A DNA stretch of 64,000 bases, from contig JBEIQE010000005.1 of assembly GCA_040376705.1 (NCBI GenBank), positions 62,001 through 126,000 of the forward strand. The letters run 5' to 3'. Origin of the DNA: JBEIQE01 sp040376705. Lineage in GTDB: Bacteria > Pseudomonadota > Alphaproteobacteria > UBA2400. Within the stretch, counting starts at the first letter, position 1; each line of letters begins with the position of its first letter. This document shows, piece after piece, positions 1 through 10,995 of the stretch. The position numbers and the translations under genes are program-made. The notes under the pieces are model-generated. The model was not told the DNA's origin, did no database searches, and was given only the letters and a program-made list of their open reading frames with translations.

Positions 1-3000
1 TGCAGCCGAGCCAAGTGTTACCACATCGTTCGAATCGCCACCCGTGAGGGTTTCGACATTGCTGACTGTCAGGGTATTGGCAAACTCACCCAGCACCAGT
101 GTATCGATACCGTTGCCGAGGTTGATCACGCCATTGGTAATCTGCGTTGCCAGCGTAATCACATCGGCACTGGTACCACCAGTTACAGTCTCAACATTGT
201 TGAGTGTTAATGTGTTGGCGAAGTTACCCAGTACCAACGTGTCGTTACCAGCCAGCAGGTCGATGGTGATGCCATTGGCCTGTGTTGCCAGCGTGACCAC
301 ATCGGTTGATGTACCACCGGTAATTGTTTCAACGTTCAGCACCGTCACCGAGTTGGCGAAGTTGCCAAGGGTGAGTGTATCGGTTGAAGCGCCAAGGTCC
401 ACACGGCCCGCAGCGGCAACCGCGAAGGTAACTGTATCAGCATTGCTGTTACCGTTTACCGTTTCAACCGCCTGCACTGTCAGCGTATTGGCGAAGTTGC
501 CGAGGTTGAGCGTATCGCTGCCCGAACCGAGGTTAATGGTGCCAGCCGTTACAGCATTGCCCAGCGTTACCACATCCGACGAGTTACCACCATTTATGGT
601 CTCAATGTTCACCAGTGTAACGGTGTTGTTGAATGCACCCAGCGTAAGCGTATCGTTGCCATCGCCCAGATTGAGCGTACCGCTTGTGACTGCAGCACCC
701 AGCGTTACCGCATCACCCGAGATACCACCGGTCAGTGTTTCAACACTGGTGATGGTAAGGGTATTGGCAAAGTCGCCCAGCACCAGCGTATCGTTGCCGC
801 TGCCAAGGTTGACGTTACCGCCCGAGATCTGGGTGGTGAGTGTAACGATATCAGCACTATTACCACCGGTAATCGATTCGATATTCGCTGTGCTCAGCGT
901 GTTGAGGAAGTTGCCCAGCGTGAGGCGATCGGTGCCTGCGCCAAGGTCCATCGTACCGGTCGTAATCTGGTTGGCAAAGGTAATGGCATCATTGCTGGTG
1001 CCGCCAACCAGTGTCTCGATGTTATTGACCGTGAAGGTATTGGCAAAGTTGCCCAGCGTGAGCGTATCTGCGCCTGCACCCAGGTTAATGGTACCGCTGG
1101 TGATAGCCGTGCCGAGCGTTACCACATCCTCATCCGTACCACCGGTGATGGTTTCGACATTCGAGACCGTCAGGGTGTTGGCGAAATTACCCAGGGTCAG
1201 GGCATCAAGGCCCGAGCCGAGGTTGATGGTGCCGGTCGTAATCTGGCTGCCAAGAGTGATGAGATCACCCAAGGTACCACCATTTACGTTCTCAACATTG
1301 GTCAGGGTTGCGGTATTGGCAAAGTTACCGAAGGTGACGGTATCCGTACCATCGCCAAGGTTGATGCTGCCACCACTCACTGATGCACTGAAGATGATCG
1401 TATCGTTGGTTGCACCACCGATGAGGGTCTCAACACCGTTTACTGTAACGGTATTCATGTTATCCGACAGCGTGAGCGTATCCGCACCAGCGCCAAGGTT
1501 CACACTACCGGTAAGCGCGGTCAGAACCGTCAGCACATCAGCAGCCGTACCACCGAGGATGCTTTCGATGTTGGAGGTGCTCAGCGTATGACCGAAGTTG
1601 CCAAGATTAAGCGTATCGCTACCCGCACCAAGGTCGAGCGTGCCCGATGTAATCTGGTTACCCAGTGTAATGACATCCGTGCTGGTGCCACCGGTGAGGG
1701 TCTCGACGCCGGTAACCGTGGCGGTATTGGCGAAGTTGCCAAGGACCAAGGTATCGCTACCCGAGCCGAGGTTAATGGTTGCACCAACCGCTGCCGACGA
1801 CAGGGTCACTGTATCAGCCGAGGTGCCGCCAACGACGCTCTCGATATTCTGAACTGTTACCGTGTTGTCGAATGCGCCAAGGGTAAGCGTATCGTTGCCT
1901 GCACCAAGGTTGATGGTGCCGTCAGTTACAGCGCTGCCCAGTGTAATTGTATCGGCCAGCGAGTTACCAACGATGCTCTCGATATTGGTGAGCGTTACGG
2001 TATTGGCGAAGTTGCCGAGCGTCAGGCGGTCATCACCTGCGCCAAGGTTGATAGTACCCGTAGTTACCGCTGCACCCAGCGTGACGAGGTCATCCGACGC
2101 ACCGCCGGTGATGTTCTCGACACTGGTAACAGTCAGCGTATTAGCGAAGTCACCCAGAATGAGGGTATCGCTGCCACCGGCGAGGTTAATCGTACCCCCG
2201 GTGATCTGCGTACCAAGAGTCACCACATCGGCACTGCTGCCACCGGTGAGGGTCTCGATGTTCTGCACCGTCAGGGTGTTGAGGAAGTTGCCCAAGGTCA
2301 GGCTGTCATTACCTGCGCCGAGGTCGATCGTACCGGTCGTCACCTGACTGCCCAGCGTTACGATATCGCCCGAGGTACCACCGGTCAGGGTTTCCACATT
2401 GCTGACTGTCAGCGTGTTGAGGAAGTTGCCGAGGGTGAGCGTATCGTCGCCACCAGCAAGGTTGATGCTGCCGCCCGAGATCTGGGTTGCCAGCGTTACG
2501 ATATCAGTCGAGGAATTACCCAGGATCGATTCGACGTTAGAGGTCGTCAGCTCATTGGCGAAGTTGCCAAGGGTGAGGCGATCGCTACCGGCGCCAAGGT
2601 TGATGGTACCAGTCGTAATCGCGCTACCCAGCGTGACGTAGTCGGTTGCCGAAGCGCCATTGATGGTTTCGACATTGGTGAGCGTGATGGTATTGGCAAA
2701 CGCGCCGAGGGTGACGGTATCGTCGCCATCGCCGAGGTTGATGGTACCGCCCGAAAGTGCCGCAGCGAAAGTAAGTGCATCGTTGCTGGTGCCGCCAGTG
2801 ACAGTCTCAACACTTGTGAGGGTGAGGCTGTTGGCAAAGTCACCCAATACGAGCGTATCGTTGCCCGAACCGAGGTTGATCGCACCAGTCATCGCCGTAC
2901 CAACCGTAACCACATCGGTATTGCTACCGCCGGTCAGGCTTTCGATATTGGCAATTGTCAGCGTATTGGCTGAATTGTTGAGGGTAAGGCGATCGCTACC

Positions 3001-6000
3001 GCCAGCCAGATCAATCGTGCCGGTGGTGATGGCGGTGCTGAGTGTCACGACATCAGCCGAGCTACCGCCGGTAAGGGTTTCAACACTGCCAACTGTAACG
3101 GTGTTGACGAAGTCGCCCAGCGTGAGCGTATCATCACCCGCGCCGAGGTTGATCGAGCCGTTGGTGAGGGCCGAGCTGACAGTCACGATATCGGCCGACG
3201 AGCCACCGATAACAGCTTCAACATTGTTGATGCTAAGGGTGTTGTCAAAGTTGCCCAGTACAAGCGTATCGTAACCGCTACCGAGGTTGACCGTTCCAGC
3301 CGTAATGGCGTTGGCGAAGGTCACACGGTCGGCCTGCGCGCCACCAGTGAGAGTCTCGACGTTATTAACAGTCAGCGTATTGGCGAAGGCGCCGAGGGTG
3401 AGCGTATCGTTACCTGCACCAAGGTTGATGGTACCGGTAGTAATGGCGCTACCCAGTGTTACGGCATCATCATCTGTACCGCCGGTGAGGTTTTCGACGC
3501 TCACAATGGTAAGCGTATTCACGAAGTCGCCCAGAATGAGCGTATCGGTGCCGCTGCCGAGGTTGACCGTGCCGGTTGTGATCTGGCTGCCCAGGGTCAC
3601 GGTATCGGCCGAGTTGCCACCGGTGATGGTTTCGATATTTACGGTAGTGAGCGTGTTGGTAAATGCACCCAGTACCAGTGTGTCGGTGCCTGAGCCGAGA
3701 TCCAGCGTACCCGCTGTAATCGCGTTGCCCAGCGTTACGGTGTCGTTGCTGTTACCGCCCGTCAGTGTCTCGACGTTCGAAACAGTGAGGGTGTTGTTGA
3801 AGTTGCCCAGCACCAGCGTATCGGTACCCGCGCCGAGGTTGACGTTAACACCCGAAACGGCAGCGCCGAGAGTAACAACGTCGTCAGCCGTGCCGCCGAC
3901 AACGCTCTCGACGTTGATAACCGTCACGCTGTTGGCGAAGTTGCCAAGCGTGAGAATATCGCTGCCCGAGCCGAGGTTGAGCGTACCCGCAGTCACCTGA
4001 CTGCCGAGAGTGACGATATCAGCCGAGTTACCGCCCGTCAGGGTTTCGATATCGGTGATGGTGAGTGTGTTGGCGGCATTGGCGAGGATGAGCGTATCAT
4101 CGCCCGCACCGAGGCTGACGCTACCGCTGGTGATGGCGCCGCCAAGGGTCACCACGTCATCAGCCGTACCACCATTGAGTGTTTCAACACTGATGATGGT
4201 GAGCGTGTTGTTAAAGTCAGCCAGTGTCAGGGTATCGCTGCCACCTGCCAGGTTCACGGTACCGCCATTCATGCCGGTTGAGAGCGAGAGCACGTCATTG
4301 GCAGATGAGCCGAGGATGGTCTCGATATTGGCCAGCGTGAGAGTATTGGCGAAGTTACCCAATACGAGCGTGTCGTTACCCGAGCCAAGGTCGATGGTGC
4401 CTGCAGTAACCTGTGTACCGAGGGTTACAACATCGTCGCTGTTACCACCGGTCACTGTTTCGATATTCGATACAGTGACGCTATTGGCGAAGTTACCCAA
4501 TACGAGCGTATCGTCGCCGGCTGCAAGGTCGATCACACCGGTAACCTGCGAGCCGAGGGTGACTGTATCATCGCTGGCGTTACCGGTAACCGTCTCGATG
4601 TTCGAGAGGGTAACGGTGTTGGCGAAGTTGCCGAGCGTGAGGCGGTCAACACCTGCACCAAGGTCGATGGTACCAGCGGTAACGGCCGTACCCAGCGTGA
4701 CGGTGTCCGAACCAGAGCCGCCAACCAGCGTTTCGACGTTGCTGACGGTCAGCGTGTTGGTGAAGGTCACCAGCGTGAGCGTATCGTTGCCCGAGCCGAG
4801 GTCGATGGTGCCAGTGGTGATCTGCGTACCTAGGGTAACGCTGTCGTCACTGGTGCCGCCAACGATGGTCTCAACGTTGAAGACGGTGAGGGTATTGGCA
4901 AAGTCGCCCAGCGTGAGCGTATCCGCTGCAGCGCCGAGGTCGACACGGCCACCGCTGATGGCAGTACCCAGCGTAACTGTATCGGCCGAGTTGCCGCCAT
5001 AAACAGTTTCGATGTTGCTGGTCGTCACTGTATTGGCGAAGTTGCCGAGGTTGAGGCGATCGTTACCCGCTGCCAGATCGATGGTGCCGGTAGTCATGGC
5101 GCTGCCCAGAGTAACGGTGTCGTTACCCGTACCTGCGGTCAGTGTCTCAACGTTACTTACGGTGAGCGAATTGTTGAAATCACCCAATACGAGCGTGTCA
5201 TCGCCTGCGGCCAGATCAACCGTCATGCCCGAGGCTACTGCGCCCAAGGTTACAACGTCATCGCTGGTGCCGCCGGTTACGGTCTCGATGGTGGTTACGG
5301 TTACCGAGTTGGTAAAGTCACCCAATACGAGCGTATCGAGGCCCGCACCGAGGCTGATGCTGCCCGAAGTGATGGCGCTGCCCAGGGTAACGGTGTCAGC
5401 CGAAGTACCGCCAACAATGCTCTCGACATTGGTAAGCGTTACGTTGTTGGCGAAGTTGCCAAGGGTAATGGTGTCAGTACCCGAGCCAAGGTCAATCGTG
5501 CCACTGGCGGCGCTGCCCAGAGTAACCGAGTCATCATCGGTACCACCGGTAATGGTCTCAACGTTCAGAACCGTCAGGCTGTTGGCGAAATCGCCCAGCG
5601 TAATGGTGTCATTCCCAAGGCCAAGATTGAAGGTACCCGCCGTAACAGCCGAGCTGAAGGCAAGCGTATCAGCCTGAGCACCGCCCATGACGCTTTCAAT
5701 ATTGGTCACAGTCAAGGTGTTGGTGAAGTTGCCAAGGGTCAGACGATCAGTGCCAGAGCCGAGGTCAATCGTGCCAGCCGTAATCGCTGTAGCCAGCGTC
5801 ACCACATCGGCGCTGTTACCGCCAGTAAGGGTCTCAACATTGCTGACAGTAAGGGTGTTGACGAAGTTACCAAGGCTGAGCGTGTCATCGCCCGCGCCGA
5901 GGTTGATGCTGTAATTAATGGCAGCACTGCCAAGCGTCACTACATCGTCGCTGGTACCACCAACAAGGGTTTCGATGTTGCTGGTTGTCAGTGTATTGGC

Positions 6001-9000
6001 AAAGTCACCCAGCGTGAGCGTATCTGCGCCGCCTGCAAGGTCAACCGTACCGGCTGTAATGGCTGAGCCCAAGGTTACGTTATCGCCTGCCGCTGCACCG
6101 GTAATGGTCTCGATGTTGGTGGCAGTCAGCGTGTTGTTGAAGTTGCCGAGTACGAGTGTGTCATCGCCCGAGCCGAGGTCGAGTGTACCAGCCGTAATCG
6201 CTGCCCCCAGGGTCACGGTATCATCATCCGTACCACCGGTGAGGGTTTCAACACTGGTTACGGTCAGGGTATTGGCCACATCATCGAGTACCAGCGTATC
6301 GTTGCCGGCGCCAAGGTTGACGCTACCGCCCGAGATGCTGCCCGAAATGGTCACCACATCGGCCGAGCTGCCGCCAAGGACGCTCTCGATATTGGTTACA
6401 GTCAGGGTATTGACGAAGTTGCCAAGGGTCAGGCGGTCAGTGCCTGAGCCGAGGTCGAGCGTACCGGCTGTAATAGCCGAGCTAAGGGTGACCAGGTCTG
6501 AGCTGGTACCACCAATCAATGTCTTAACGTTGCTGACGGTCAGTGTGTTGGCAAAGTTGCCGAGTGTGAGTGTGTCATCGCCCGCACCGAGGTCAACACT
6601 GCCACCCGAGATGGCGGTGCCAAGGGTCACGGTATCATCCGACGTACCGCCAACAATGCTTTCGATATTGGTGGTGGTCAGCGTATTGGCAAAGTCACCC
6701 AGCGTGAGGCGATCAACGCCCGCACCGAGGTTCAGTGTGCCGGTTGTAATCGCATCGCCCAGCGTCACCGCATCGGCCAGCGAGTTACCGACAATGCTCT
6801 CGACGTTGGTAACTGTAAGGGTATTGGCAAAAGCACCGAGGGTAAGCACGTCATCGCCCGAGCCAAGGTCAATCGTACCAGCCGTAATGGCGGTACCGAG
6901 GGTCACGGTATCATCATCCGTACCGCCAACCAGTGTTTCGACACTGGCGATGGTGAGGGTATTGGCCACATCATCAAGCGTGAGCGTATCGTTGCCCGAG
7001 CCGAGGTTGATGCTGCCGCCCGAGATGGCACCCGAGATGGTCACAACATCATCACTGTTACCACCGACAACACTTTCGATGTTGGTGACGGTCAGGGTAT
7101 TGGCGAAATTGCCAAGGGTCAGACGGTCGGTACCTGAGCCGAGATCCAGCGTACCTGTTGTAATGGCCGAGCCGAGGGTCACGAGGTCGGCAGAGGTGCC
7201 GCCGGTGAGGGTCTCGACATTCGAAACCGTAAGGGTATTGGCAAAATCACCCAGTGTGAGGGTATCGTCGCCCGCACCAAGATTGATGTTACCACCCGAG
7301 ATGGCGGTGCCCACAGTCACCACATCATCACTGGTGCCGCCCATAACGCTTTCGGTGTTGGTGACGGTCAGCGTATTGGCAAAGTCGCCCAGCGTGAGGC
7401 GATCGGTGCCTGCGCCAAGGTTAACTGTGCCGGTTGTAATGGCCGTGCCCAGAGTAATGTAATCAGCGCCTGAACCACCCACGAGTGTTTCGACGTTCGA
7501 AACAGTCACGGTGTTAGAGAAGGTTACGAATGTCAGCGTATCGTCGCCCGAGCCGAGGTCGATGGTGCCGGTTGTTACCTGCGTACCCAGGGTTACCGAG
7601 TCATCATCGCTGCCGCCATTAAGGGTTTCGACGTTAAAGACCGTCAGCGTATTGGCAAAGTCGCCCAGCGTGAGGGTATCGGTACCTGAGCCGAGGTCAA
7701 CACGGCCACCCGAGATGGCAGCGCCAAGCGTAACCACATCGCTTGAAGTACCGCCCATAACGGTTTCGGCATTCGAGGCAGTAACAGTATTGGCAAAGTT
7801 GCCAAGGGTGAGGCGGTCAAGCGCGCCATCGCCAAGGTCAATCGTACCAGTCGTTACAGCTGTGCCGAGCACAACGAGGTCGGTTGAAGTGCCGCCGGTC
7901 AACGTCTCGACGTTGAGCACGGTTACGTTATTGGCAAAATCGCCCAGCGTCAGGGTATCATCACCTGCGCCAAGGTTCACGGTGCCGGTAATGGCAGCGC
8001 CTACGGTCACTACATCATCGCTGGTGCCGCCGGTTACGGTTTCGATGCTCTGCACCGTCAGGCTGTTGGCAAAATCACCCAATACGAGCGTATCGTTGCC
8101 TGAACCGAGGTTGAGCGTGCCTGCTGTAATGGCTGTAGCCAGTGTTACGGTATCGGCGGATATACCGCCAGTGATGGTCTCGACGTTCGAAACGGTAAGG
8201 CTGTTGATGAAGTTGCCAAGCACGACAGTATCGTCGCCCGAGCCAAGATCGAAGTGACCGCCGGCAGCCTGCGCCGTCAGGGTGATCACATCATCGCCGG
8301 TGCCGCCCACAACGCTCTCTACGTTGCGTACGCTCACGGCATTGGCTGCGCCATCGGCCAGCGTCAGCACGTCGGCGCCGCTGCCAAGGTCAACACTTAC
8401 ATCAGTTACTGCTGCGCTAAGGGTAACAAGGTCAACACCCGTACCACCACGCACACTCTCAACCGATGTAACAGTGAGGGTATTGGTGAAGTTACCAAGA
8501 ATGAGCGTATCTGCGCCGCTGCCCAGATCAATCGTGCCAGAACTGATGGCATCGCCCAGTGTCACGGTATCGGCTGAATCGCCACCCGTGAGGGTTTCAA
8601 CACCGGTTACGGTAAGTGTATTCACAAAGTCGCCGAGCGTGAGCGTGTCATCGCCCGCGCCAAGGTTAACCGAGCCACCTGAAATGGCAGCGCCAAGCGT
8701 CACCACATCATCGCTGGTGCCACCAGTGACGGTTTCGATGCTCTGGGTTGTTACGCTGTTGGCGAAATCACCCAATACGAGTGTATCGTTGCCACCACCG
8801 AGGTTGACGGTGCCAGCTGTAATTTGGGTTGCGAGAACCACGCGGTCAGTCGAGCTGCCGCCGGTAATGGTTTCGGTGTTCGAGAGCGTGATGGTGTTGT
8901 TGAAGTTGCCAAGAGTAACGGTGTCATCACCCGAGCCGAGGTCGAAGCTGCCCGCTGTAACTTGTGCACCCATCACGACGACGTCGTCACCAGTACCACC

Positions 9001-10866
9001 GGTGAGAGTCTCGATACCATTGATGGTAACGGTATTGGCAAAGTCGCCCAGTGTCAGTGTATCTGTACCGCCACCAAGGTTGATGTTACCCGCGCTCAGT
9101 TGCGTGGTAACGGTCACAATATCGTCGCCGCCGTTAGCAGCCACAGTCTCGACATTCGCAACACTTACGGTGTTGTTGAAACTGCCAAGCGTAAGCGTAT
9201 CTGCGCCGGAGCCAAGATCGATGGTGCCTGCAGTAACCTGCGTGCCCAGACGGATGCTATCGGCACTATCGCCACCCGTGAGGGTTTCAACATTGCTGAC
9301 AGTAAGCGAGTTTACGAAGTCACCCAATACGAGCGTGTCGTCGCCTGCACCAAGGTTCACAGCGCCAACCGACATGGCGGTGCCCAGCGTGACGACGTCA
9401 TCGCTGGTACCACCGGTTACGGTTTCGATATTCGAGAGGGTAACGCTATTGGCAAAGTCGCCCAGCGTGAGGCGGTCTGTACCGGCGGCAAGGTCGATAG
9501 TGCCAGAGGTAACAGCTGTGCCCAGCGTAATGTTATCTGAACCCGAGCCACCCACGATTGTTTCAACATTCGAAACCGTAACCGTGTTGGTGAAGGTCAC
9601 GAAAGTAAGGGTGTCATCGCCCGAGCCAAGGTCGATGGTGCCACCGGTCACCTGCGTGCGCAGAGTGACGCTGTCGTCGGATGTACCGCCAACAATGGTT
9701 TCGACATTAAAGACGCTTACGCTGTTGGCAAAATCGCCAAGGGTAAGGGTATCATCGCCACCAGCAAGGTTAACCGTGCCGTTGATGGCATCGCCCAGCG
9801 TTACAGTATCGTTCGATGAATTACCGACGATGCTTTCGATGCCGGTAAGAGTAACCGTATTGGTGAAGTTGCCGAGCGTGATACGGTCGGTACCCGAGCC
9901 AAGGTCAATCGTGCCAGCAGTTACTGCTGTGCCAAGGGTGACAACATCGTCGGATGTACCGCCAACCAGTGTTTCAACATTGCTGACTGTAAGCGTATTG
10001 GCAAAGTCGCCCAGTGTCAGTGTGTCATCGCCACCTGCAAGGTCAAAGCGACCGCTGGCAACAGCCGAGCCCAGTGTAACGATATCATCGCTCGCATCGC
10101 CAACGATGCTTTCAATGTTGGTGGTAGTCAGCGTGTTGGCAAAGGCACCAAGGGTGAGGACGTCAACACCAGAGCCCAGGTCGAGGGTACCCGTGGTAAT
10201 GGCATCGCCCAGCGTGACGAGGTCAGCACTATTTCCGCCCACCAGTGTTTCAACACCAATAACAGTGAGCGTGTTGACGAAGTTGCCAAGGGTGAGTGTG
10301 TCATCGCCCGAGCCGAGGTCGAGCGTAATGCCAGCTGCCGCTGTGCCAAGGGTGATCGAGTCGTCCGATGTACCGGCAACCAGTGTCTCAACGTTCGAAA
10401 GGGTTACGGTATTGGCAAGGTCAGCCAGAGTAAGCGTATCGCTACCGGCGCCAAGATTAACACTGCCGTCCATGGCCGTGCTTACAGTTACTGTATCGGC
10501 ACCGCTTACACCAACGATGCTTTCGATATTCGCTGTCGTTACGCTGTTGGCAAAATCACCAAGGGTGAGAACGTCGTTACCCGAACCGAGATCGAGTGTA
10601 CCGCTGGTGATGGCTGTGCCCAGTGTTACGCTGTCGTTATCGGTACCGCCAACAATGGTATCGGCATTTGAAACAGTGAGGTTGTTGACGAAGTCGCCAA
10701 GCGTAAGTACATCGCCGCCACCGCCGAGATTATAGGTGCCGTTTACAACTGCGGTAGAAACAGTGATGAGGTCGGCGCTGGCACCGCCGGTGAAGGTCTC
10801 GACACCCGAGATGGTGACGGTATTGTCGGCGTTGCCTAATGTGAGCGTGTCGTTACCCGCCCCGAG
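1..10866 (-). repeat. Tandem array of about 79 coding repeats of 138 bp
   Basis: The period is 46 codons, counted directly in adjacent units on the complementary reading. Most units are exactly 138 bp, and a few lose one or more codons in the TAITTGTIN segment. Units are diverged rather than identical, with the strongest conservation at LGxGxDxLTLG and in the NVExxxGGTGxD segment. Array length divided by 138 gives about 79 copies; I did not count them one by one. All length changes noticed are multiples of three, so the array has been kept open as protein. The repeat leaves several other frames open for hundreds of codons on both strands, and these are not genes. Confidence 0.9.
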
Positions 10867-10995
10867 GTTAATGGTTGCCGCGGTGAGCGATTCAGTGACG
10901 GTGATTACGTCAGCGCCCGATCCGGTTGTCAGCGAGTCGAAGGTAGTGAAAGTGCCTTCGTTGTTGCCATTGCCCAGCGTAATATCGACAGCCAT
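1..10995 (-). CDS. Giant tandem-repeat beta-strand surface/secreted protein (C-terminus outside window)
   Basis: One minus-strand frame runs from ATG at 10993-10995 to base 1. I read many lines across it in this frame and met no stop, giving at least 3,665 codons; the end lies beyond the window. An AGGGG Shine-Dalgarno (11004-11008) sits 8 nt before the ATG. The N-terminus (MAVDITLGNGNNEGTF...) has no signal peptide. From about residue 44 the protein is a tandem 46-residue repeat. Each unit holds LGAGNDTLTLG and GGTGADVVTLG, which resemble half RTX nonapeptides, separated by an NTLTVSNVETL-like strand. The composition is Gly/Asp/Thr/Val-rich with no Cys seen in the portions translated. Known: repeats of this type occur in large alphaproteobacterial adhesins and RTX proteins exported by type I secretion with a C-terminal signal. 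That export route, calcium binding and a surface role are inference, because no secretion gene is visible here. Confidence 0.88.
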   Translation of the reverse strand, partial: MAVDITLGNGNNEGTFTTFDSLTTGSGADVITVTESLTAATINLGAGNDTLTLGNADNTVTISGVETFTGGASADLITVSTAVVNGTYNLGGGGDVLTLGDFVNNLTVSNADTIVGGTDNDSVTLGTAITSGTLDLGSGNDVLTLGDFANSVTTANIESIVGVSGADTVTVSTAMDGSVNLGAGSDTLTLADLANTVTLSNVETLVAGTSDDSITLGTAAAGITLDLGSGDDTLTLGNFVNTLTVIGVETLVGGNSADLVTLGDAITTGTLDLGSGVDVLTLGAFANTLTTTNIESIVGDASDDIVTLGSAVASGRFDLAGGDDTLTLGDFANTLTVSNVETLVGGTSDDVVTLGTAVTAGTIDLGSGTDRITLGNFTNTVTLTGIESIVGNSSNDTVTLGDAINGTVNLAGGDDTLTLGDFANSVSVFNVETIVGGTSDDSVTLRTQVTGGTIDLGSGDDTLTFVTFTNTVTVSNVETIVGGSGSDNITLGTAVTSGTIDLAAGTDRLTLGDFANSVTLSNIETVTGGTSDDVVTLGTAMSVGAVNLGAGDDTLVLGDFVNSLTVSNVETLTGGDSADSIRLGTQVTAGTIDLGSGADTLTLGSFNNTVSVANVETVAANGGDDIVTVTTQLSAGNINLGGGTDTLTLGDFANTVTINGIETLTGGTGDDVVVMGAQVTAGSFDLGSGDDTVTLGNFNNTITLSNTETITGGSSTDRVVLATQITAGTVNLGGGNDTLVLGDFANSVTTQSIETVTGGTSDDVVTLGAAISGGSVNLGAGDDTLTLGDFVNTLTVTGVETLTGGDSADTVTLGDAISSGTIDLGSGADTLILGNFTNTLTVTSVESVRGGTGVDLVTLSAAVTDVSVDLGSGADVLTLADGAANAVSVRNVESVVGGTGDDVITLTAQAAGGHFDLGSGDDTVVLGNFINSLTVSNVETITGGISADTVTLATAITAGTLNLGSGNDTLVLGDFANSLTVQSIETVTGGTSDDVVTVGAAITGTVNLGAGDDTLTLGDFANNVTVLNVETLTGGTSTDLVVLGTAVTTGTIDLGDGALDRLTLGNFANTVTASNAETVMGGTSSDVVTLGAAISGGRVDLGSGTDTLTLGDFANTLTVFNVETLNGGSDDDSVTLGTQVTTGTIDLGSGDDTLTFVTFSNTVTVSNVETLVGGSGADYITLGTAITTGTVNLGAGTDRLTLGDFANTLTVTNTESVMGGTSDDVVTVGTAISGGNINLGAGDDTLTLGDFANTLTVSNVETLTGGTSADLVTLGSAITTGTLDLGSGTDRLTLGNFANTLTVTNIESVVGGNSDDVVTISGAISGGSINLGSGNDTLTLDDVANTLTIASVETLVGGTDDDTVTLGTAITAGTIDLGSGDDVLTLGAFANTLTVTNVESIVGNSLADAVTLGDAITTGTLNLGAGVDRLTLGDFANTLTTTNIESIVGGTSDDTVTLGTAISGGSVDLGAGDDTLTLGNFANTLTVSNVKTLIGGTSSDLVTLSSAITAGTLDLGSGTDRLTLGNFVNTLTVTNIESVLGGSSADVVTISGSISGGSVNLGAGNDTLVLDDVANTLTVTSVETLTGGTDDDTVTLGAAITAGTLDLGSGDDTLVLGNFNNTLTATNIETITGAAAGDNVTLGSAITAGTVDLAGGADTLTLGDFANTLTTSNIETLVGGTSDDVVTLGSAAINYSINLGAGDDTLSLGNFVNTLTVSNVETLTGGNSADVVTLATAITAGTIDLGSGTDRLTLGNFTNTLTVTNIESVMGGAQADTLAFSSAVTAGTFNLGLGNDTITLGDFANSLTVLNVETITGGTDDDSVTLGSAASGTIDLGSGTDTITLGNFANNVTLTNVESIVGGTSADTVTLGSAITSGSISLGAGLDTLVLGDFTNSVTVTTIETVTGGTSDDVVTLGAVASGMTVDLAAGDDTLVLGDFNNSLTVSNVETLTAGTGNDTVTLGSAMTTGTIDLAAGNDRLNLGNFANTVTTSNIETVYGGNSADTVTLGTAISGGRVDLGAAADTLTLGDFANTLTVFNVETIVGGTSDDSVTLGTQITTGTIDLGSGNDTLTLVTFTNTLTVSNVETLVGGSGSDTVTLGTAVTAGTIDLGAGVDRLTLGNFANTVTLSNIETVTGNASDDTVTLGSQVTGVIDLAAGDDTLVLGNFANSVTVSNIETVTGGNSDDVVTLGTQVTAGTIDLGSGNDTLVLGNFANTLTLANIETILGSSANDVLSLSTGMNGGTVNLAGGSDTLTLADFNNTLTIISVETLNGGTADDVVTLGGAITSGSVSLGAGDDTLILANAANTLTITDIETLTGGNSADIVTLGSQVTAGTLNLGSGSDILTLGNFANSVTVINVESVVGGTADDVVTLGAAVSGVNVNLGAGTDTLVLGNFNNTLTVSNVETLTGGNSNDTVTLGNAITAGTLDLGSGTDTLVLGAFTNTLTTVNIETITGGNSADTVTLGSQITTGTVNLGSGTDTLILGDFVNTLTIVSVENLTGGTDDDAVTLGSAITTGTINLGAGNDTLTLGAFANTLTVNNVETLTGGAQADRVTFANAITAGTVNLGSGYDTLVLGNFDNTLSINNVEAVIGGSSADIVTVSSALTNGSINLGAGDDTLTLGDFVNTVTVGSVETLTGGSSADVVTLSTAITTGTIDLAGGSDRLTLNNSANTLTIANIESLTGGSNTDVVTVGTAMTGAINLGSGNDTLVLGDFANSLTLTSVETVTGGTSNDALTFAAALSGGTINLGDGDDTVTLGAFANTITLTNVETINGASATDYVTLGSAITTGTINLGAGSDRLTLGNFANELTTSNVESILGNSSTDIVTLATQISGGSINLAGGDDTLTLGNFLNTLTVSNVETLTGGTSGDIVTLGSQVTTGTIDLGAGNDSLTLGNFLNTLTVQNIETLTGGSSADVVTLGTQITGGTINLAGGSDTLILGDFANTLTVTSVENITGGASDDLVTLGAAVTTGTINLGAGDDRLTLGNFANTVTLTNIESIVGNSLADTITLGSAVTDGTINLGAGNDTLTLGAFDNTVTVQNIESVVGGTSADTVTLSSAAVGATINLGSGSDTLVLGNFANTATVTGVETLTGGTSTDVITLGNQITSGTLDLGAGSDTLNLGNFGHTLSTSNIESILGGTAADVLTVLTALTGSVNLGAGADTLTLSDNMNTVTVNGVETLIGGATNDTIIFSASVSGGSINLGDGTDTVTFGNFANTATLTNVENVNGGTLGDLITLGSQITTGTINLGSGLDALTLGNFANTLTVSNVETITGGTDEDVVTLGTAITSGTINLGAGADTLTLGNFANTFTVNNIETLVGGTSNDAITFANQITTGTMDLGAGTDRLTLGNFLNTLSTANIESITGGNSADIVTLTTQISGGNVNLGSGNDTLVLGDFANTLTITSVETLTGGISGDAVTLGAAVTSGTLNLGDGNDTLTLGAFNNTVTLVNIETINGGNSSDVVTLGNAVTAGTINLGSGSDTLNLGNFANTLTVQAVETVNGNSNADTVTFAVAAAGRVDLGASTDTLTLGNFANSVTVLNVETITGGTSTDVVTLATQANGITIDLLAGNDTLVLGNFANTLTLNNVETVTGGTSADVITLATQITNGVINLGNGIDTLVLGEFANTLTVSNVETLTGGDSNDVVTLGSAA

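Noticed and set aside
44..10735. Long plus-strand open frames (515 aa at 44-1591, 514 aa at 5918-7462, 817 aa at 8282-10735) and a 461-aa frame at 1588-2973
   Set aside because: They are repetitive Val/Ser/Pro-rich antisense readings of the 138-bp repeat with no start signals. One minus-strand frame stays open over the whole region and carries a sensible repeat, so these are shadows.
1..10866. CRISPR array in the repetitive left region
   Set aside because: Repeats are 138 bp, contiguous, diverged and fully coding, without unique spacers.
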